From assembly GCF_001665235.1 (NCBI RefSeq), contig NZ_LZSC01000063.1:62001-126000 (forward strand): a DNA stretch of 64,000 nucleotides. Reading direction: 5' to 3'. Below, one piece after another: positions 32,001 through 40,205 of this stretch. Origin of the DNA: Mycobacterium sp. 1100029.7 (GTDB taxonomy: Bacteria > Actinomycetota > Actinomycetes > Mycobacteriales > Mycobacteriaceae). Position 1 is the first letter of the stretch. Every line of letters starts with the position of its first letter. Position numbers and translations under genes: made by a program. The notes beneath the pieces were generated by a model. It did no database searches, was not told the origin of the DNA, and worked only from the letters and a program-made list of their open reading frames with translations.

Positions 32001-33450
32001 TGTGACTGTGCAGAGCGGCGGCACGTTGGAAGTCACGTCCGGGGGCATCCTGACGGATTTGGGCACGCTCACCGATGCGGGCACCGTCACCGTCGATTCC
32101 GGCGGTAGCGTGACCGTCGGCTCCACGCATACCCTCACGGTCGGTTCCGGGGGTGTGCTGACTGACTCTGGGGCGCTGACTGATTCGGGTACGGTCACGG
32201 TCCAGTCCGGCGGCAGCCTGGCAGTGAATTCTGGTGGGGTCCTTACGGATTCGGGTGCTCTCACCGATGCGGGTGCGGTGACTGTCAATTCCGGCGGTAC
32301 CGTGACGGTCGGGTCCGGTCACACTATGGTGGTCAGTTCCGGGGGAATGCTGACGGATTCGGGTGCCTTCACCGATGCGGGAACGGTGACCGTGAAATCG
32401 GGTGGCACGCTGGAAGTCACGTCAGGTGTCGTTCTGACTGACTCTGGAGCTCTCACGGATTCGGGTACGGTGACCGTCGATCCCGGCGCTAGCGTGGTCG
32501 TCGGATCGGGTCACACTCTCACGGTAGGTTCCGGCGGTGTGTTGGCTGACTCTGGGACGCTGACGGATTCGGGTACGGTCACGGTGAATGCGGGTGGCAC
32601 CTTGGTGGTGCACTCCGGCGGTGTCGTGGCTGATGCCCATGCGTTGACGGACGCGGGCACGGTCACCGTCCAGAGCGGCGGCACGCTGGAAGTCACCTCC
32701 GGCGGTGTCCTGACTGACTCTGGGACGCTCAGTGATGCGGGGACCGTCACCGTCGATTCCGGCGGTAGCGTGACCGTCGGGTCCGGTCACACGCTGGTAG
32801 TCAACTCCGGGGGCGTGCTGACCGACTCTGGGGCGCTGACCGATTCGGGCACGGTCACCGTCCAGAGCGGCGGCACGCTGGAAGTCACCTCCGGCGGCAT
32901 CTTGACTGATTCGGGAACGCTCACCGATGCGGGCACCGTCACCGTCAACTCCGGCGGTACCGTGACGGTCGGCTCCACGCATACTCTCACGGTGGGTTCC
33001 GGTGGTGTGCTGGTTGACTCTGGGGCGCTGACGGATTCGGGTACGGTCACGGTCCAGTCCGGTGGCAGCCTGGTGGTCAATTCTGGTGGGGTTCTGACGG
33101 ATTCGGGTGCCTTCACCGATGCGGGCGCCGTCACCATCGATTCCGGTGGTTCTGCGACGGTCGGGTCCGGTCACACGCTGGTAGTCAGCTCCGGGGGTCT
33201 TCTGACTGACTCTGGGACCCTTACCGATTCGGGCGCCGTCACCGTCAACTCGGGTAGCACCCTGCAAGTCACCTCCAGCGGCACCCTAACCATCAACCCC
33301 GGCAGCACCCTCACGGTGAACACCGGGGGCAGCGTTCCCGTCGACTCGGGCGGCGTCCTGACGATCGACCCCGGCGAAACTGTCACCGTATACGCCGGCG
33401 GCACCTACGGGGCCGGCGGCATTACCGGTAAGGTCGTCGCGCATCCATGA
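29017..33450 (+). CDS. PPE-family protein with giant beta-solenoid-like repeat tail (1477 aa)
   Basis: Residues 1-165 are a canonical PPE domain: MDFGLLPPEVNSG start, GQAWSGASS loop with the W-x-G turn, and the EAEYSEMWVQDTTAMYGYA segment. PPE domains pair with PE proteins and are exported by ESX systems, mostly ESX-5. Residues about 195-285 are a Ser/Thr/Asn linker (repeats of NST). From about 285 to 1470 the protein is Gly/Ser/Thr/Val repeats such as SGGTLTVNSGGTLEV, with alternating polar and valine positions typical of a beta-helix. From residue 699 to 1394 these form a strict higher-order array. There is no SVP motif, MPTR NxGxGN repeat, PE-PPE hydrolase domain or C-terminal anchor. The frame stays open to 28492 upstream, but the PPE motif fixes ATG 29017. 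No PE gene is adjacent. It converges with pgl. Confidence 0.9.
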   Translation: MDFGLLPPEVNSGLIYAGPGSAPMLSNAASWDVLAAELESTAAGYSSTLAQLTGQAWSGASSELMTAAATPYVEWLQASAAAAGEAATQAYGAAAAYEAAYAMTVPPPLIAANRAQLMALVATNFLGQNTPAIAATEAEYSEMWVQDTTAMYGYAGASEAAGTLTSFNEPPQTTNQNGQFDQARATAQSIGDATSSRTQSTMQLASSTASQQLSSTEGTASAETTGTTNSTLSTTNSTVTATNSTVASSNSTVTTSNSVVSSSSTTTTINNTVTVTSTYTVQSGQTVIVGNGGTINVESGATLTVNSGGTLEVGSGGTINIETGGTLANTGHLTVESAGTLSNAGTLTNAGTLTVQSAGTLTNAGSLTNAGTLTVNSSGTLEVASGGVLTDSHALIDSGTITIDSGGTVTVNSGGTLEVTTTGTLTDSGTLSDFGTVTLDSGGSIDSGGAVTINPGGTITVESGGTLSDSGTLEDSGTLTINSGGTLTVPESGFLPVDSGGTVTLNNGGTLNIESGGYLAIRTDGAVIDSGNLTVEAYGGNITDYGSLTVNPSGTAIVQPGAYLTVGDSSTLTNYGTITVQSSGTFNYYGSVADYGTITVQSGGNLFGLGDGSTIIESGGQLIGQSGSGITLYDNSALGVASGGTLTHSGTLTDGGTVTIAPGGTLTDNGTISVNGTLTNSGTVTVGSGHSLVVTSGGTLTDAGTLTDSGTVTVQSGGTLDVASGGVLTDSGALADSGTVTVDSGGSVTVGSGHTLVVGSTGTLTDSGALTDSGTVTVNAGGTLVVHSGGVLSDAHALTNSGTVTVQSGGTVEVTSGGVLTDAHTLADAGTVTVDSGGTVTVNSGGTFVVNSGGVLTDSGALTDSGTVTVQSGGTLEVASGGVLTDSGTLTGAGAVTVDSGGTVTVGSGHTLVVGSGGVLTDSGALTDSGTVTVQSGGTLVVHSGGILTDSGTLSDAGTVTVDSGGTVTVGSTHTLTVGSGGVLADSGALTDSGTVTVQSGGTLEVTSGGILTDLGTLTDAGTVTVDSGGSVTVGSTHTLTVGSGGVLTDSGALTDSGTVTVQSGGSLAVNSGGVLTDSGALTDAGAVTVNSGGTVTVGSGHTMVVSSGGMLTDSGAFTDAGTVTVKSGGTLEVTSGVVLTDSGALTDSGTVTVDPGASVVVGSGHTLTVGSGGVLADSGTLTDSGTVTVNAGGTLVVHSGGVVADAHALTDAGTVTVQSGGTLEVTSGGVLTDSGTLSDAGTVTVDSGGSVTVGSGHTLVVNSGGVLTDSGALTDSGTVTVQSGGTLEVTSGGILTDSGTLTDAGTVTVNSGGTVTVGSTHTLTVGSGGVLVDSGALTDSGTVTVQSGGSLVVNSGGVLTDSGAFTDAGAVTIDSGGSATVGSGHTLVVSSGGLLTDSGTLTDSGAVTVNSGSTLQVTSSGTLTINPGSTLTVNTGGSVPVDSGGVLTIDPGETVTVYAGGTYGAGGITGKVVAHP
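29881..31110 (+). repeat. Irregular Gly-Ser-Thr repeat region within the PPE gene
   Basis: Roughly 410 codons of short repeats of about 8-12 residues (GGTL, GGTI, SGTL, each followed by a Val- or Thr-rich strand). They are more diverged than the array downstream and include Tyr/Asn-bearing variants around residues 535-640 (DYGSLTVNPSG, NYGTITVQSSG). They read as older solenoid turns. Confidence 0.8.
31111..33198 (+). repeat. Higher-order tandem array, 192-nt period (28+36 residue modules)
   Basis: Module A (28 codons; GVLTDSG, ALTDSG, TVTVQSGGTLEVTSG) alternates with module B (36 codons; as A but ending TVDSGGTVTVGSGHTLVVGSG). Unit starts are at 31111, 31303, 31579, 31771, 31963, 32155, 32347, 32539, 32815 and 33007, and the next turn begins at 33199. 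Eight units are AB (192 nt) and two, at 31303 and 32539, are AAB (276 nt), giving 2088 nt exactly. Copies are similar at DNA level as well as in protein, which points to recent duplication or gene conversion. Confidence 0.9.
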
Positions 33451-33469
33451 GGCGACTGGGAGCCGGCGC

Positions 33470-34219
33470 TTACTGCCCGGCGGGCAGCTTGCTCGCAGCC
33501 TCGGCGTCGAGCAGCCACAGCGTGGTCTCGAGCCCGATCGCCCCGGCCGCCGGCACCGCGACGGGCGGGGCACCGGCGATGGCCGCGGCCGCTGCGTCGG
33601 CCTTGCCCGCGCCTGCGACCAGCAGCCAGACCTCGCGGGACCGCTGAATCGCGGGCAACGTCAACGTGATTCGTTGCGGCGGCGGCTTGGGGGAGTCCTG
33701 CACGCCGACCACCGTGCGGGTGGCCTCGAGCACCGCGGGGGTGTCCGGGAACAGCGAGTTGATGTGGCCTTCGGGGCCCATGCCCAGCAGGTGGACGTCG
33801 AAATTCGGGACCTGCTCACCCGGCTCGGCGTTGGCCGCCAGCAGCTGCTCGTAGGCCAGCGCGGCGGCGGCCAAGTCGGAGCCGAATTCGCCGTCGCTGG
33901 CGGCCATCGGATGCACCTGGCTGGACGGGATGTCGATGTGATCGAGCAGGGCCTCCCGGGCCTGCTTCTCGTTGCGCTCGTCGTCGTCCTCGGGCACGTA
34001 GCGCTCGTCGCCCCAGAAGAGATGCACGTTCGCCCAGTCAACCTGATCGCTGTGGGCGCGTAGATACTTCAGCAGCCCGACGCCGTTGCCGCCGCCGGTC
34101 AGCACGATCAGGGCGCGCCCCCTGGCCGCTATCGCGGTGCCGATGGCCTCGACCAGCCGGCTGCCCGCGGCGTCCACCAGCGCATCGCTATCCGGGAGAA
34201 CTTCCACCACATTGCTCAT
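33470..34219 (-). CDS. pgl: 6-phosphogluconolactonase
   Basis: 249 residues (devB in M. tuberculosis). It hydrolyses 6-phosphogluconolactone made by Zwf. Family segments: VLTGGGNGVGLLK near the N-terminus, HLFWGDERYVPEDDDERN, and HLLGMGPEGHINSLFP. ATG 34219 overlaps the opcA stop by 4 bases (ATGA), and gives the MSNVVEVLPD start; the frame upstream of it is merely opcA sequence read out of frame. It is the last gene of the tkt-tal-zwf-opcA-pgl operon and ends 19 bases from the convergent PPE gene. Confidence 0.95.
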   Translation of the reverse strand: MSNVVEVLPDSDALVDAAGSRLVEAIGTAIAARGRALIVLTGGGNGVGLLKYLRAHSDQVDWANVHLFWGDERYVPEDDDERNEKQAREALLDHIDIPSSQVHPMAASDGEFGSDLAAAALAYEQLLAANAEPGEQVPNFDVHLLGMGPEGHINSLFPDTPAVLEATRTVVGVQDSPKPPPQRITLTLPAIQRSREVWLLVAGAGKADAAAAAIAGAPPVAVPAAGAIGLETTLWLLDAEAASKLPAGQ

Positions 34220-35127
34220 ACGTACTGCACCTTGTCTATCCCCTCCAGTGCGCTGAAATAGACCTCGTCCGGGTCCAACCGTCGCATGTCCTCGGCCAGG
34301 CATTCACGAGTTCCCCTGCGCGCCAACGGAACCAGCGCATCCGGCTGGCCCGTCCGGCTGAGCGTGGCCGTCGTGCCCTCCTGCGGCCGGCTCAGCGTGA
34401 TGGTCTCGCTCTTGCGCACCAGTTCGACCTTGAGTTCGCCGACCGCCCGGCGCACCGGCCCGTCGATCCGGCTGGCCAACCAGCCCGCGAGCACGTCGAG
34501 CGAGGGCTCGGTGCGCAGGCCGGAAACCAGCGCCGACTCGATGTCCTCATGAGGCTTTTGGTCGACGGCCGAGGTGAGCAGCGCCCGCCAGTAGGTGATC
34601 CGCGCCCAGGCCAGGTCGGTGTCTCCAGCGGTGTACCCGGGCAGCCTGCTCTTGATTCCCGACATCGGGTCGCCGCTGTTCGTCACATCGGTGATGCGCC
34701 GGTTCCCCAACTTGCCCAACGGGTCCTGCGCCGGCGACGCGGGAGCGACGTCGGGCCACCACACCACCACGGGGATGTCGGGCAGCAGGAAGGGGATGAC
34801 GACGCTTTCGGCATGGCCGAACAGCGGTCCGGACAGCCGCAGCACCACGACCTCGCCGCCGCCGGCGTCGCCACCGACCCGAATCTGGGCGTCCAGGCGA
34901 GGCTCGATGGCGTCGGTGTCGCCGGGCGCAACCACCAGCACCCGGCTCGGGTGCTCGTGGGTGGCGGCGTTGGCAGCCTCGATCGATTCTTCCAACAGGT
35001 CGTCGCTGTTCGCCTTTATGATCAGCGTCCCCACCCGACCTAGCGTGACGACGCCCGCCTGTTCACGCAGGCCGTCGAGTTTCTTGTTGATCGCGGTGGT
35101 GCTGGCGTCGAGCAAGTCAACGATCAT
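34216..35127 (-). CDS. opcA: Glucose-6-phosphate dehydrogenase assembly protein OpcA
   Basis: 303 residues. OpcA is needed for assembly or activation of glucose-6-phosphate dehydrogenase in actinobacteria and cyanobacteria. It starts MIVDLLDASTTAINKKL after an AAAGGAG ribosome site and contains the family blocks RVLVVAPGD, FLLPDIPVVVWWPD and LGNRRITD. It lies between zwf (48 bases upstream) and pgl (overlapping), exactly where its partner is encoded. There is no catalytic motif of its own. Confidence 0.93.
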   Translation of the reverse strand: MIVDLLDASTTAINKKLDGLREQAGVVTLGRVGTLIIKANSDDLLEESIEAANAATHEHPSRVLVVAPGDTDAIEPRLDAQIRVGGDAGGGEVVVLRLSGPLFGHAESVVIPFLLPDIPVVVWWPDVAPASPAQDPLGKLGNRRITDVTNSGDPMSGIKSRLPGYTAGDTDLAWARITYWRALLTSAVDQKPHEDIESALVSGLRTEPSLDVLAGWLASRIDGPVRRAVGELKVELVRKSETITLSRPQEGTTATLSRTGQPDALVPLARRGTRECLAEDMRRLDPDEVYFSALEGIDKVQYV

Positions 35128-35175
35128 CGGCGCCGCTCCTTTGCCTCGCTGCGTCTGCGTCGTCGCCGCCGCGGA

Positions 35176-36720
35176 TCATGGCCGCCTCCATTCGCGGCCG
35201 GTGCGCTTCAGCATCTCGAACGCCGACGCGGGTCCCCACGTGCCGGCCTCATACGGGTCGGGTTTGCCGTGGGTGGCCCAGTAGTCGAGAACGGGATCGA
35301 GTATCTGCCAAGCCAATTCGACCTCCGCGTTCACGGGGAACAGCGATGGCTCGCCTAGCAGCACATCGAGGATCAGCCGTTCGTAGGCCTCGGGGGAGTC
35401 CTCGACGAACGCCGATCCGTAGGAAAAGTCCATGTTGACGTCGCGGACTTCCATCGCACTGCCCGGCACCTTGGAACCGAACCGCAGCGTGATCCCTTCG
35501 TCCGGCTGCACCCGGATGACCAGCGCGTTGGCGCCCAGCTCGTCGGTCATAGTGGCGTCGAACGGCAGGTGCGGGGCGCGCTTGAAGACCAGCGCAATCT
35601 CGGTCACCCTGCGGCCCAAGCGTTTTCCGGTCCGCAAATAGAACGGGACCCCGGCCCACCGGCGCGTGTCGACCTCGAGCGTGATGGCCGCGAACGTCTC
35701 GGTGGTCGAGTCCTTCGAAAAGCCCTCCTCCTCGAGCAAGCCGACCACTTTCTCGCCGCCCTGCCAGCCCGCCGTGTACTGCCCGCGGCTCGACGTCTGG
35801 TCGAGCGGCTGCGCGAGCTGCGTGGCCGAGAGCACCTTCACCTTCTCGGCCTGCAACGCGGCGGGCTTGAAGCTGACCGGTTCTTCCATCGCGGTCAGCG
35901 CCAACAGTTGCATCAGGTGGTTCTGGATCACGTCTCGCGCCGCACCGATGCCGTCGTAATAGCCTGCGCGCCCGCCCAATCCGATGTCCTCGGCCATGGT
36001 GATCTGCACATGGTCCACGTAATGCGCGTTCCAGATCGGGTCCCAGAACTGGTTGGCGAATCGCAGCGCCAGGATGTTCTGGACCGTCTCCTTGCCCAGA
36101 TAGTGGTCGATCCGGAATACCGACTCCTCCGGAAACACCGAATTCACCACATGGTTGAGTTCGCAGGCGCTCTTCAGGTCGTGGCCGAACGGCTTCTCGA
36201 TGACGACGCGGCTCCACCTGTCCTCTTGCGGACGCGCCAGCCCCGACTTATGCAGCTGCTCGCACACCACTGGAAACGACTTGGGTGGAATCGCCAGATA
36301 GAAGGCGTGGTTGCCGCCGACGCCGCGCTCGGCGTCCAGCTTCTCCAGAGTCTCGGCCAGCCGGCCGAACGCGGCCTCGTCGTGGAACTCACCCCGCACG
36401 AACCGCAGCCCCTCGGCCAACCGCTCCCAGATCTCCTGCCGAAACGGGGTGCGGCAGTACTGCTTGACGTCGTCGTGGACCACTTTGGCGAAAGCGTCGT
36501 GATCCCAGTCCCGCCGACCGAAGCCGACCAACGAGAACGTCGGTGGCAGCAGGCCACGGTTGGCCAGGTCGTAGATCGCCGGCACGACTTTCTTGTGCGC
36601 CAGATCGCCGGTGACACCGAAGAGCACCAAGGCGCAGGGCCCGGCGATTCTGGGCAGCCGCTTGTCGTCCTTGTCCCGCAGCGGATTACTCCACTGCGAG
36701 CCGTCAGCGCTTCGCGTCAT
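35176..36720 (-). CDS. zwf: Glucose-6-phosphate 1-dehydrogenase
   Basis: 514 residues. It oxidises glucose 6-phosphate with NADP (or F420-independent NAD in some) and opens the oxidative pentose-phosphate path. Nucleotide-binding GVTGDLAHKK (the G-x-x-G-D-L/A start) lies near residue 35 and the substrate-binding signature RIDHYLGKE is complete. ATG 36720 overlaps the tal stop (ATGA). The gene is equivalent to zwf2 (Rv1447c). Nothing unusual in length or composition. Confidence 0.96.
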   Translation of the reverse strand: MTRSADGSQWSNPLRDKDDKRLPRIAGPCALVLFGVTGDLAHKKVVPAIYDLANRGLLPPTFSLVGFGRRDWDHDAFAKVVHDDVKQYCRTPFRQEIWERLAEGLRFVRGEFHDEAAFGRLAETLEKLDAERGVGGNHAFYLAIPPKSFPVVCEQLHKSGLARPQEDRWSRVVIEKPFGHDLKSACELNHVVNSVFPEESVFRIDHYLGKETVQNILALRFANQFWDPIWNAHYVDHVQITMAEDIGLGGRAGYYDGIGAARDVIQNHLMQLLALTAMEEPVSFKPAALQAEKVKVLSATQLAQPLDQTSSRGQYTAGWQGGEKVVGLLEEEGFSKDSTTETFAAITLEVDTRRWAGVPFYLRTGKRLGRRVTEIALVFKRAPHLPFDATMTDELGANALVIRVQPDEGITLRFGSKVPGSAMEVRDVNMDFSYGSAFVEDSPEAYERLILDVLLGEPSLFPVNAEVELAWQILDPVLDYWATHGKPDPYEAGTWGPASAFEMLKRTGREWRRP

Positions 36721-37835
36721 TTGCTGTTGGAGCTCAGCTGCTTCTGTGTCTCTTCCAGCAACTCGGTCCAGGATTCGACGAACTTCTCCACGCCCTCGTT
36801 CTCCAGAACGATGAACACGTCGGTCAGGTCGATCCCGGCCTCAGAAAGCTTGTCGAAGACGCCCTGGGACGCGTCGGCGGTGCCGGCGATCGTGTTACCG
36901 GTGATCACACCGTGATCGGCAACGGCATCAATTGTCTTCTCCGGCATGGTGTTCACCGTGAACGGCGCAACCAGCTCGGTGACATACAGGGTGTCCGAGT
37001 AGTCCGGGTTCTTGACACCGGTGGACGCCCACAGCGGCCGTTGTACCCGGGCGCCGTCGGCCTTGAGCGCCGCGAAGCGCTCGCCGTCGTCGAAGACTTC
37101 CTGATAGGCCGCGTACGCCAGTCGGGCGTTGGCGACACCGGCCTGGCCGCGCAACCCGAGCGCGTCCGGGGTGCCGATCTTCTCCAGCCGCTTGTCGATT
37201 TCGGTGTCCACGCGTGAAACGAAAAACGATGCGACGGAATGGATCTTGGACAGGTCGTGCCCGGCCTCGCGGGCCTTCTCCAGCCCGGCCAGGTAGGCGT
37301 CCATCACCTCGCGGTGCCGCTCGACGGAGAAGATCAGGGTCACGTTGACCGAAATCCCTTCGCCCAGAACCGCCGTGATGGCCGGGATGCCGGCCTTGGT
37401 CGCCGGGATCTTGATGAACAGGTTGGGCCGGTCGACGATCTTCCACAGCTCGATCGCCTGCGCGACGGTCTTGTCGGTCTCCGCCGCCAGTCGCGGGTCG
37501 ACCTCGATGGAGACTCGTCCGTCCACGCCGTCGGAGGTCTCCCACTCGCGTTTGAGCACGTCGCAGGCGCTGCGGACGTCGTCGGTGGTGACGGTGCGGA
37601 TGGTGGCGTCGACGTCGGCGCCGCGCTCGGCCAGCTCGGCGATCTGGGCGTCGTAGGCATCGCCCTCGGCCAACGCTTTTTGGAAGATCGACGGGTTGGT
37701 GGTCACGCCGACCACGCTCTTGGTGTCGATCAGCTCCTGCAGGTTGCCCGACTGCAGGCGCTGGCGCGACAGGTCATCGAGCCACACGGAAACACCCGCG
37801 GCGCTCAGCGCGGCCAGGTTGGGGTTCTGGGTCAT
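36717..37835 (-). CDS. tal: Transaldolase
   Basis: 372 residues, the longer actinobacterial type. It moves a dihydroxyacetone unit between sugar phosphates. The N-terminal TTNPSIFQKAL and the Schiff-base Lys in LFIKIPATKAG are present, as is SVASFFVSRVDTEID. An AGAAAGG sequence precedes ATG 37835. The gene is placed between tkt (16 bases upstream) and zwf (overlapping). The protein ends in a helix rich in Gln, Lys and Ser (TQKQLSSNSK). Confidence 0.96.
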   Translation of the reverse strand: MTQNPNLAALSAAGVSVWLDDLSRQRLQSGNLQELIDTKSVVGVTTNPSIFQKALAEGDAYDAQIAELAERGADVDATIRTVTTDDVRSACDVLKREWETSDGVDGRVSIEVDPRLAAETDKTVAQAIELWKIVDRPNLFIKIPATKAGIPAITAVLGEGISVNVTLIFSVERHREVMDAYLAGLEKAREAGHDLSKIHSVASFFVSRVDTEIDKRLEKIGTPDALGLRGQAGVANARLAYAAYQEVFDDGERFAALKADGARVQRPLWASTGVKNPDYSDTLYVTELVAPFTVNTMPEKTIDAVADHGVITGNTIAGTADASQGVFDKLSEAGIDLTDVFIVLENEGVEKFVESWTELLEETQKQLSSNSK

Positions 37836-37851
37836 GGTGAAACAGCCTTTC

Positions 37852-39942
37852 TCAGTTGTCGACTACTTCTTCCGCGGCGGCAGCGACGGCGTCGGCGGTG
37901 AAGCCGAACTCGCGGAACAATGTCTTCGCGTCGGCGGATTCGCCGTAGTGCTCGATCGACACGATCTTCCCGGTGTCGCCGACGAGTTTGTGCCACGGCT
38001 GCGCGATGCCCGCCTCGACGGCCACCCGGGCCGAGACCGACGGCGGCAGCACGCTGTCGCGGTACTCCGCCGGTTGCGACTCGAACCACTCGACGCACGG
38101 CATCGACACGACCCGCGCGATGATGTCCTTGTCCGCCAACAGCTTTGCAGCCTCGACCGCGAGCTGCACCTCGGATCCGGTGGCGATCAGGACGACGTCG
38201 GGATCGTCGTCGCTGTCGTCGCCCAGCACGTAACCACCGCGGGCGACGCCCTCGATGTTGGTGTGCTCGAGTACCGGCACGCCCTGGCGGGTCAGGATCA
38301 ACCCGACGGGGCCGCTGCCGTTACCGCGGGCCAGGATCGTGCGCCAGGCGTAGGCCGTCTCGTTGGCGTCGGCCGGGCGCACCACCGACAGCTTCGGAAT
38401 GGCCCGCAAGGCCGCGAGGTGCTCGATGGGCTGGTGGGTCGGGCCGTCCTCGCCGAGGCCGATCGAATCATGCGTCCACACGTAGATGGTGTCGATGTCC
38501 ATCAGCGACGCGAGTCGCACCGCGCCACGCATGTAGTCGGAGAACTGCAGGAACGTGCCGCCGTAGGCGCGGGTCGGCCCGTGCAGCACGATGCCGGACA
38601 GGATGGACCCCATCGCGTGCTCGCGCACCCCGAAGTGCAGGGTGCGGCCGTACCAGTCCGCCGTATAGTCCTTGGTCGAAATCGACGGTGGCCCAAACGA
38701 TTTCACGCCGTCCATCGTGGTGTTGTTGCTGCCCGCCAGGTCGGCCGAGCCGCCCCACAACTCCGGCAGCTTGGGTCCCACCGCCGACAGCACCTTGCCG
38801 GACGCGGCCCGGGTGGCCAGTTCTTTGGATCCCGGTTCCCAGTGCGGAATGTCGGCGTCCCAGCCGTCCGGCAGCTCTTCGGCCGTCAGCCGGTCCAGCA
38901 GCGCCTTGCGCTCGGGTTCGCGCTGCGCCCAGGCGTCGAAGTCGGTCTGCCACTTCTCGTGTGCTTCCTTGCCGCGGTCCACCAGCTTGCGGGTGTGCGC
39001 GATGACCTCGTCGCGTACCTCGAAGGTCTTGTCGGGGTTGAATCCGAGGATCTTCTTCACGGCCGCGACTTCTTCGTCACCCAGCGCGGCGCCATGCGCC
39101 TTGCCGGTGTTCATCAGTTTCGGCGCGGGAAACCCGATGATGGTGCGCAGTGAGATGAACGACGGCCGGTCGGTGACGGCCTTCGCGTTCGCGATGGCTT
39201 CCTCGATGGCGACCACGTTCTCGCCGCCCTCGACCTCCTGCACGTGCCAGCCGTAGGCGCGGTACCGCGCGGCGGTGTCCTCGCACAGCGCGATGTCGGT
39301 GTCGTCCTCGATCGAGATCTGGTTGTGGTCGTAGAACACGATCAAGTTGCCGAGTTGCTGGACGGCGGCCAGCGAGGACGCCTCGGAGGTGACGCCCTCC
39401 TCGATGTCGCCGTCGGAGGCGATCACGTAGATGTAGTGGTCGAACGGGCTTTCACCGGGGGCGGCGTCCGGATCGAACAGGCCGCGCTCGTAGCGCGCCG
39501 CCATCGCCATCCCGACGGAGGACGCCAGGCCCTGGCCCAGCGGGCCGGTGGTGATCTCAACGCCCTTGGTGTGCCGGAACTCCGGGTGTCCGGGCGTCTT
39601 GGAACCCCAGGTGCGCAGCGACTCGATGTCGGACAGCTCCAGGCCGAAGCCGCCCAGGTAGAGCTGCAGATACAGCGTCAGGCTGCTGTGCCCGGCGGAC
39701 AGGATGAACCGGTCGCGGCCCAGCCAGTGCGGATCGCTGGGGTCGTGCACCATGGTGCGCTGGAACAAGGTGTAGGCCAGGGGAGCCAGACTCATCGCGG
39801 TCCCGGGGTGGCCGTTGCCGACCTTCTGCACCGCGTCGGCGGCGAGCACACGCACCGTGTCGACGGCGGCCGAGTCGATGTCGGCCCAGTCGTCCGGGTG
39901 GTGCGCTTGGGTCAGCGTGGAGATCTCTTCGAGTGTCGTCAC
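37852..39942 (-). CDS. tkt: Transketolase
   Basis: 696 residues. A thiamine-diphosphate enzyme that transfers two-carbon units in the pentose-phosphate path. Seen: GNGHPGTAMSLAP (substrate and cofactor), the ThDP motif starting SDGDIEEG and ending in the FYDHNQISIEDDT segment, and in the second domain GVREHAMGSI and WTHDSIGLGEDGPTHQP. It begins with GTG 39942 behind AAGGA and is the first gene of the five-gene operon. The 263-base divergent region to ctaB (39943-40205) should hold promoters for both directions. Confidence 0.96.
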   Translation of the reverse strand: MTTLEEISTLTQAHHPDDWADIDSAAVDTVRVLAADAVQKVGNGHPGTAMSLAPLAYTLFQRTMVHDPSDPHWLGRDRFILSAGHSSLTLYLQLYLGGFGLELSDIESLRTWGSKTPGHPEFRHTKGVEITTGPLGQGLASSVGMAMAARYERGLFDPDAAPGESPFDHYIYVIASDGDIEEGVTSEASSLAAVQQLGNLIVFYDHNQISIEDDTDIALCEDTAARYRAYGWHVQEVEGGENVVAIEEAIANAKAVTDRPSFISLRTIIGFPAPKLMNTGKAHGAALGDEEVAAVKKILGFNPDKTFEVRDEVIAHTRKLVDRGKEAHEKWQTDFDAWAQREPERKALLDRLTAEELPDGWDADIPHWEPGSKELATRAASGKVLSAVGPKLPELWGGSADLAGSNNTTMDGVKSFGPPSISTKDYTADWYGRTLHFGVREHAMGSILSGIVLHGPTRAYGGTFLQFSDYMRGAVRLASLMDIDTIYVWTHDSIGLGEDGPTHQPIEHLAALRAIPKLSVVRPADANETAYAWRTILARGNGSGPVGLILTRQGVPVLEHTNIEGVARGGYVLGDDSDDDPDVVLIATGSEVQLAVEAAKLLADKDIIARVVSMPCVEWFESQPAEYRDSVLPPSVSARVAVEAGIAQPWHKLVGDTGKIVSIEHYGESADAKTLFREFGFTADAVAAAAEEVVDN

Positions 39943-40205
39943 AGACTCATCCTTGGGTCACCTTGGTTCATAGCGCCGATCAATCTCACCCTAGTGCGGG
40001 AGTGGCGGCGTTTGCAGTATGGGATCGGGGGTATCCACGTCCGCCTTCGTTGGATATTGCGCCCGGGCGTCGCAGAACTTGCGTACAGTGCCGCGGTCGG
40101 GAAATTCTGTGTGAATAGACCCTGGAGGCTGGCTGCGGTGGTAACGCGGTCTACCATCGTGCGTAGTAGATCCTGCGCCCCGCTGCGACCCCGAGGAGTA
40201 ATTGC

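Noticed and set aside
30085..32322. 745-codon open frame on the minus strand inside the PPE repeats
   Set aside because: It is the mirror of the repeat codons: the repeated GGTACC/GACTC-type DNA has no stops in this frame. It lacks a start context, and the PPE head fixes the plus strand as coding.
31111..33198. CRISPR-like regular repeats
   Set aside because: The period is 192 nt, the units have no unique spacers, and all lie in one reading frame of a protein-coding gene.
29017..33450. PE_PGRS or PPE-MPTR classification
   Set aside because: The head is PPE and not PE, and the repeats are SGGTLTV-like, not GGAGG or NxGxGNxG.
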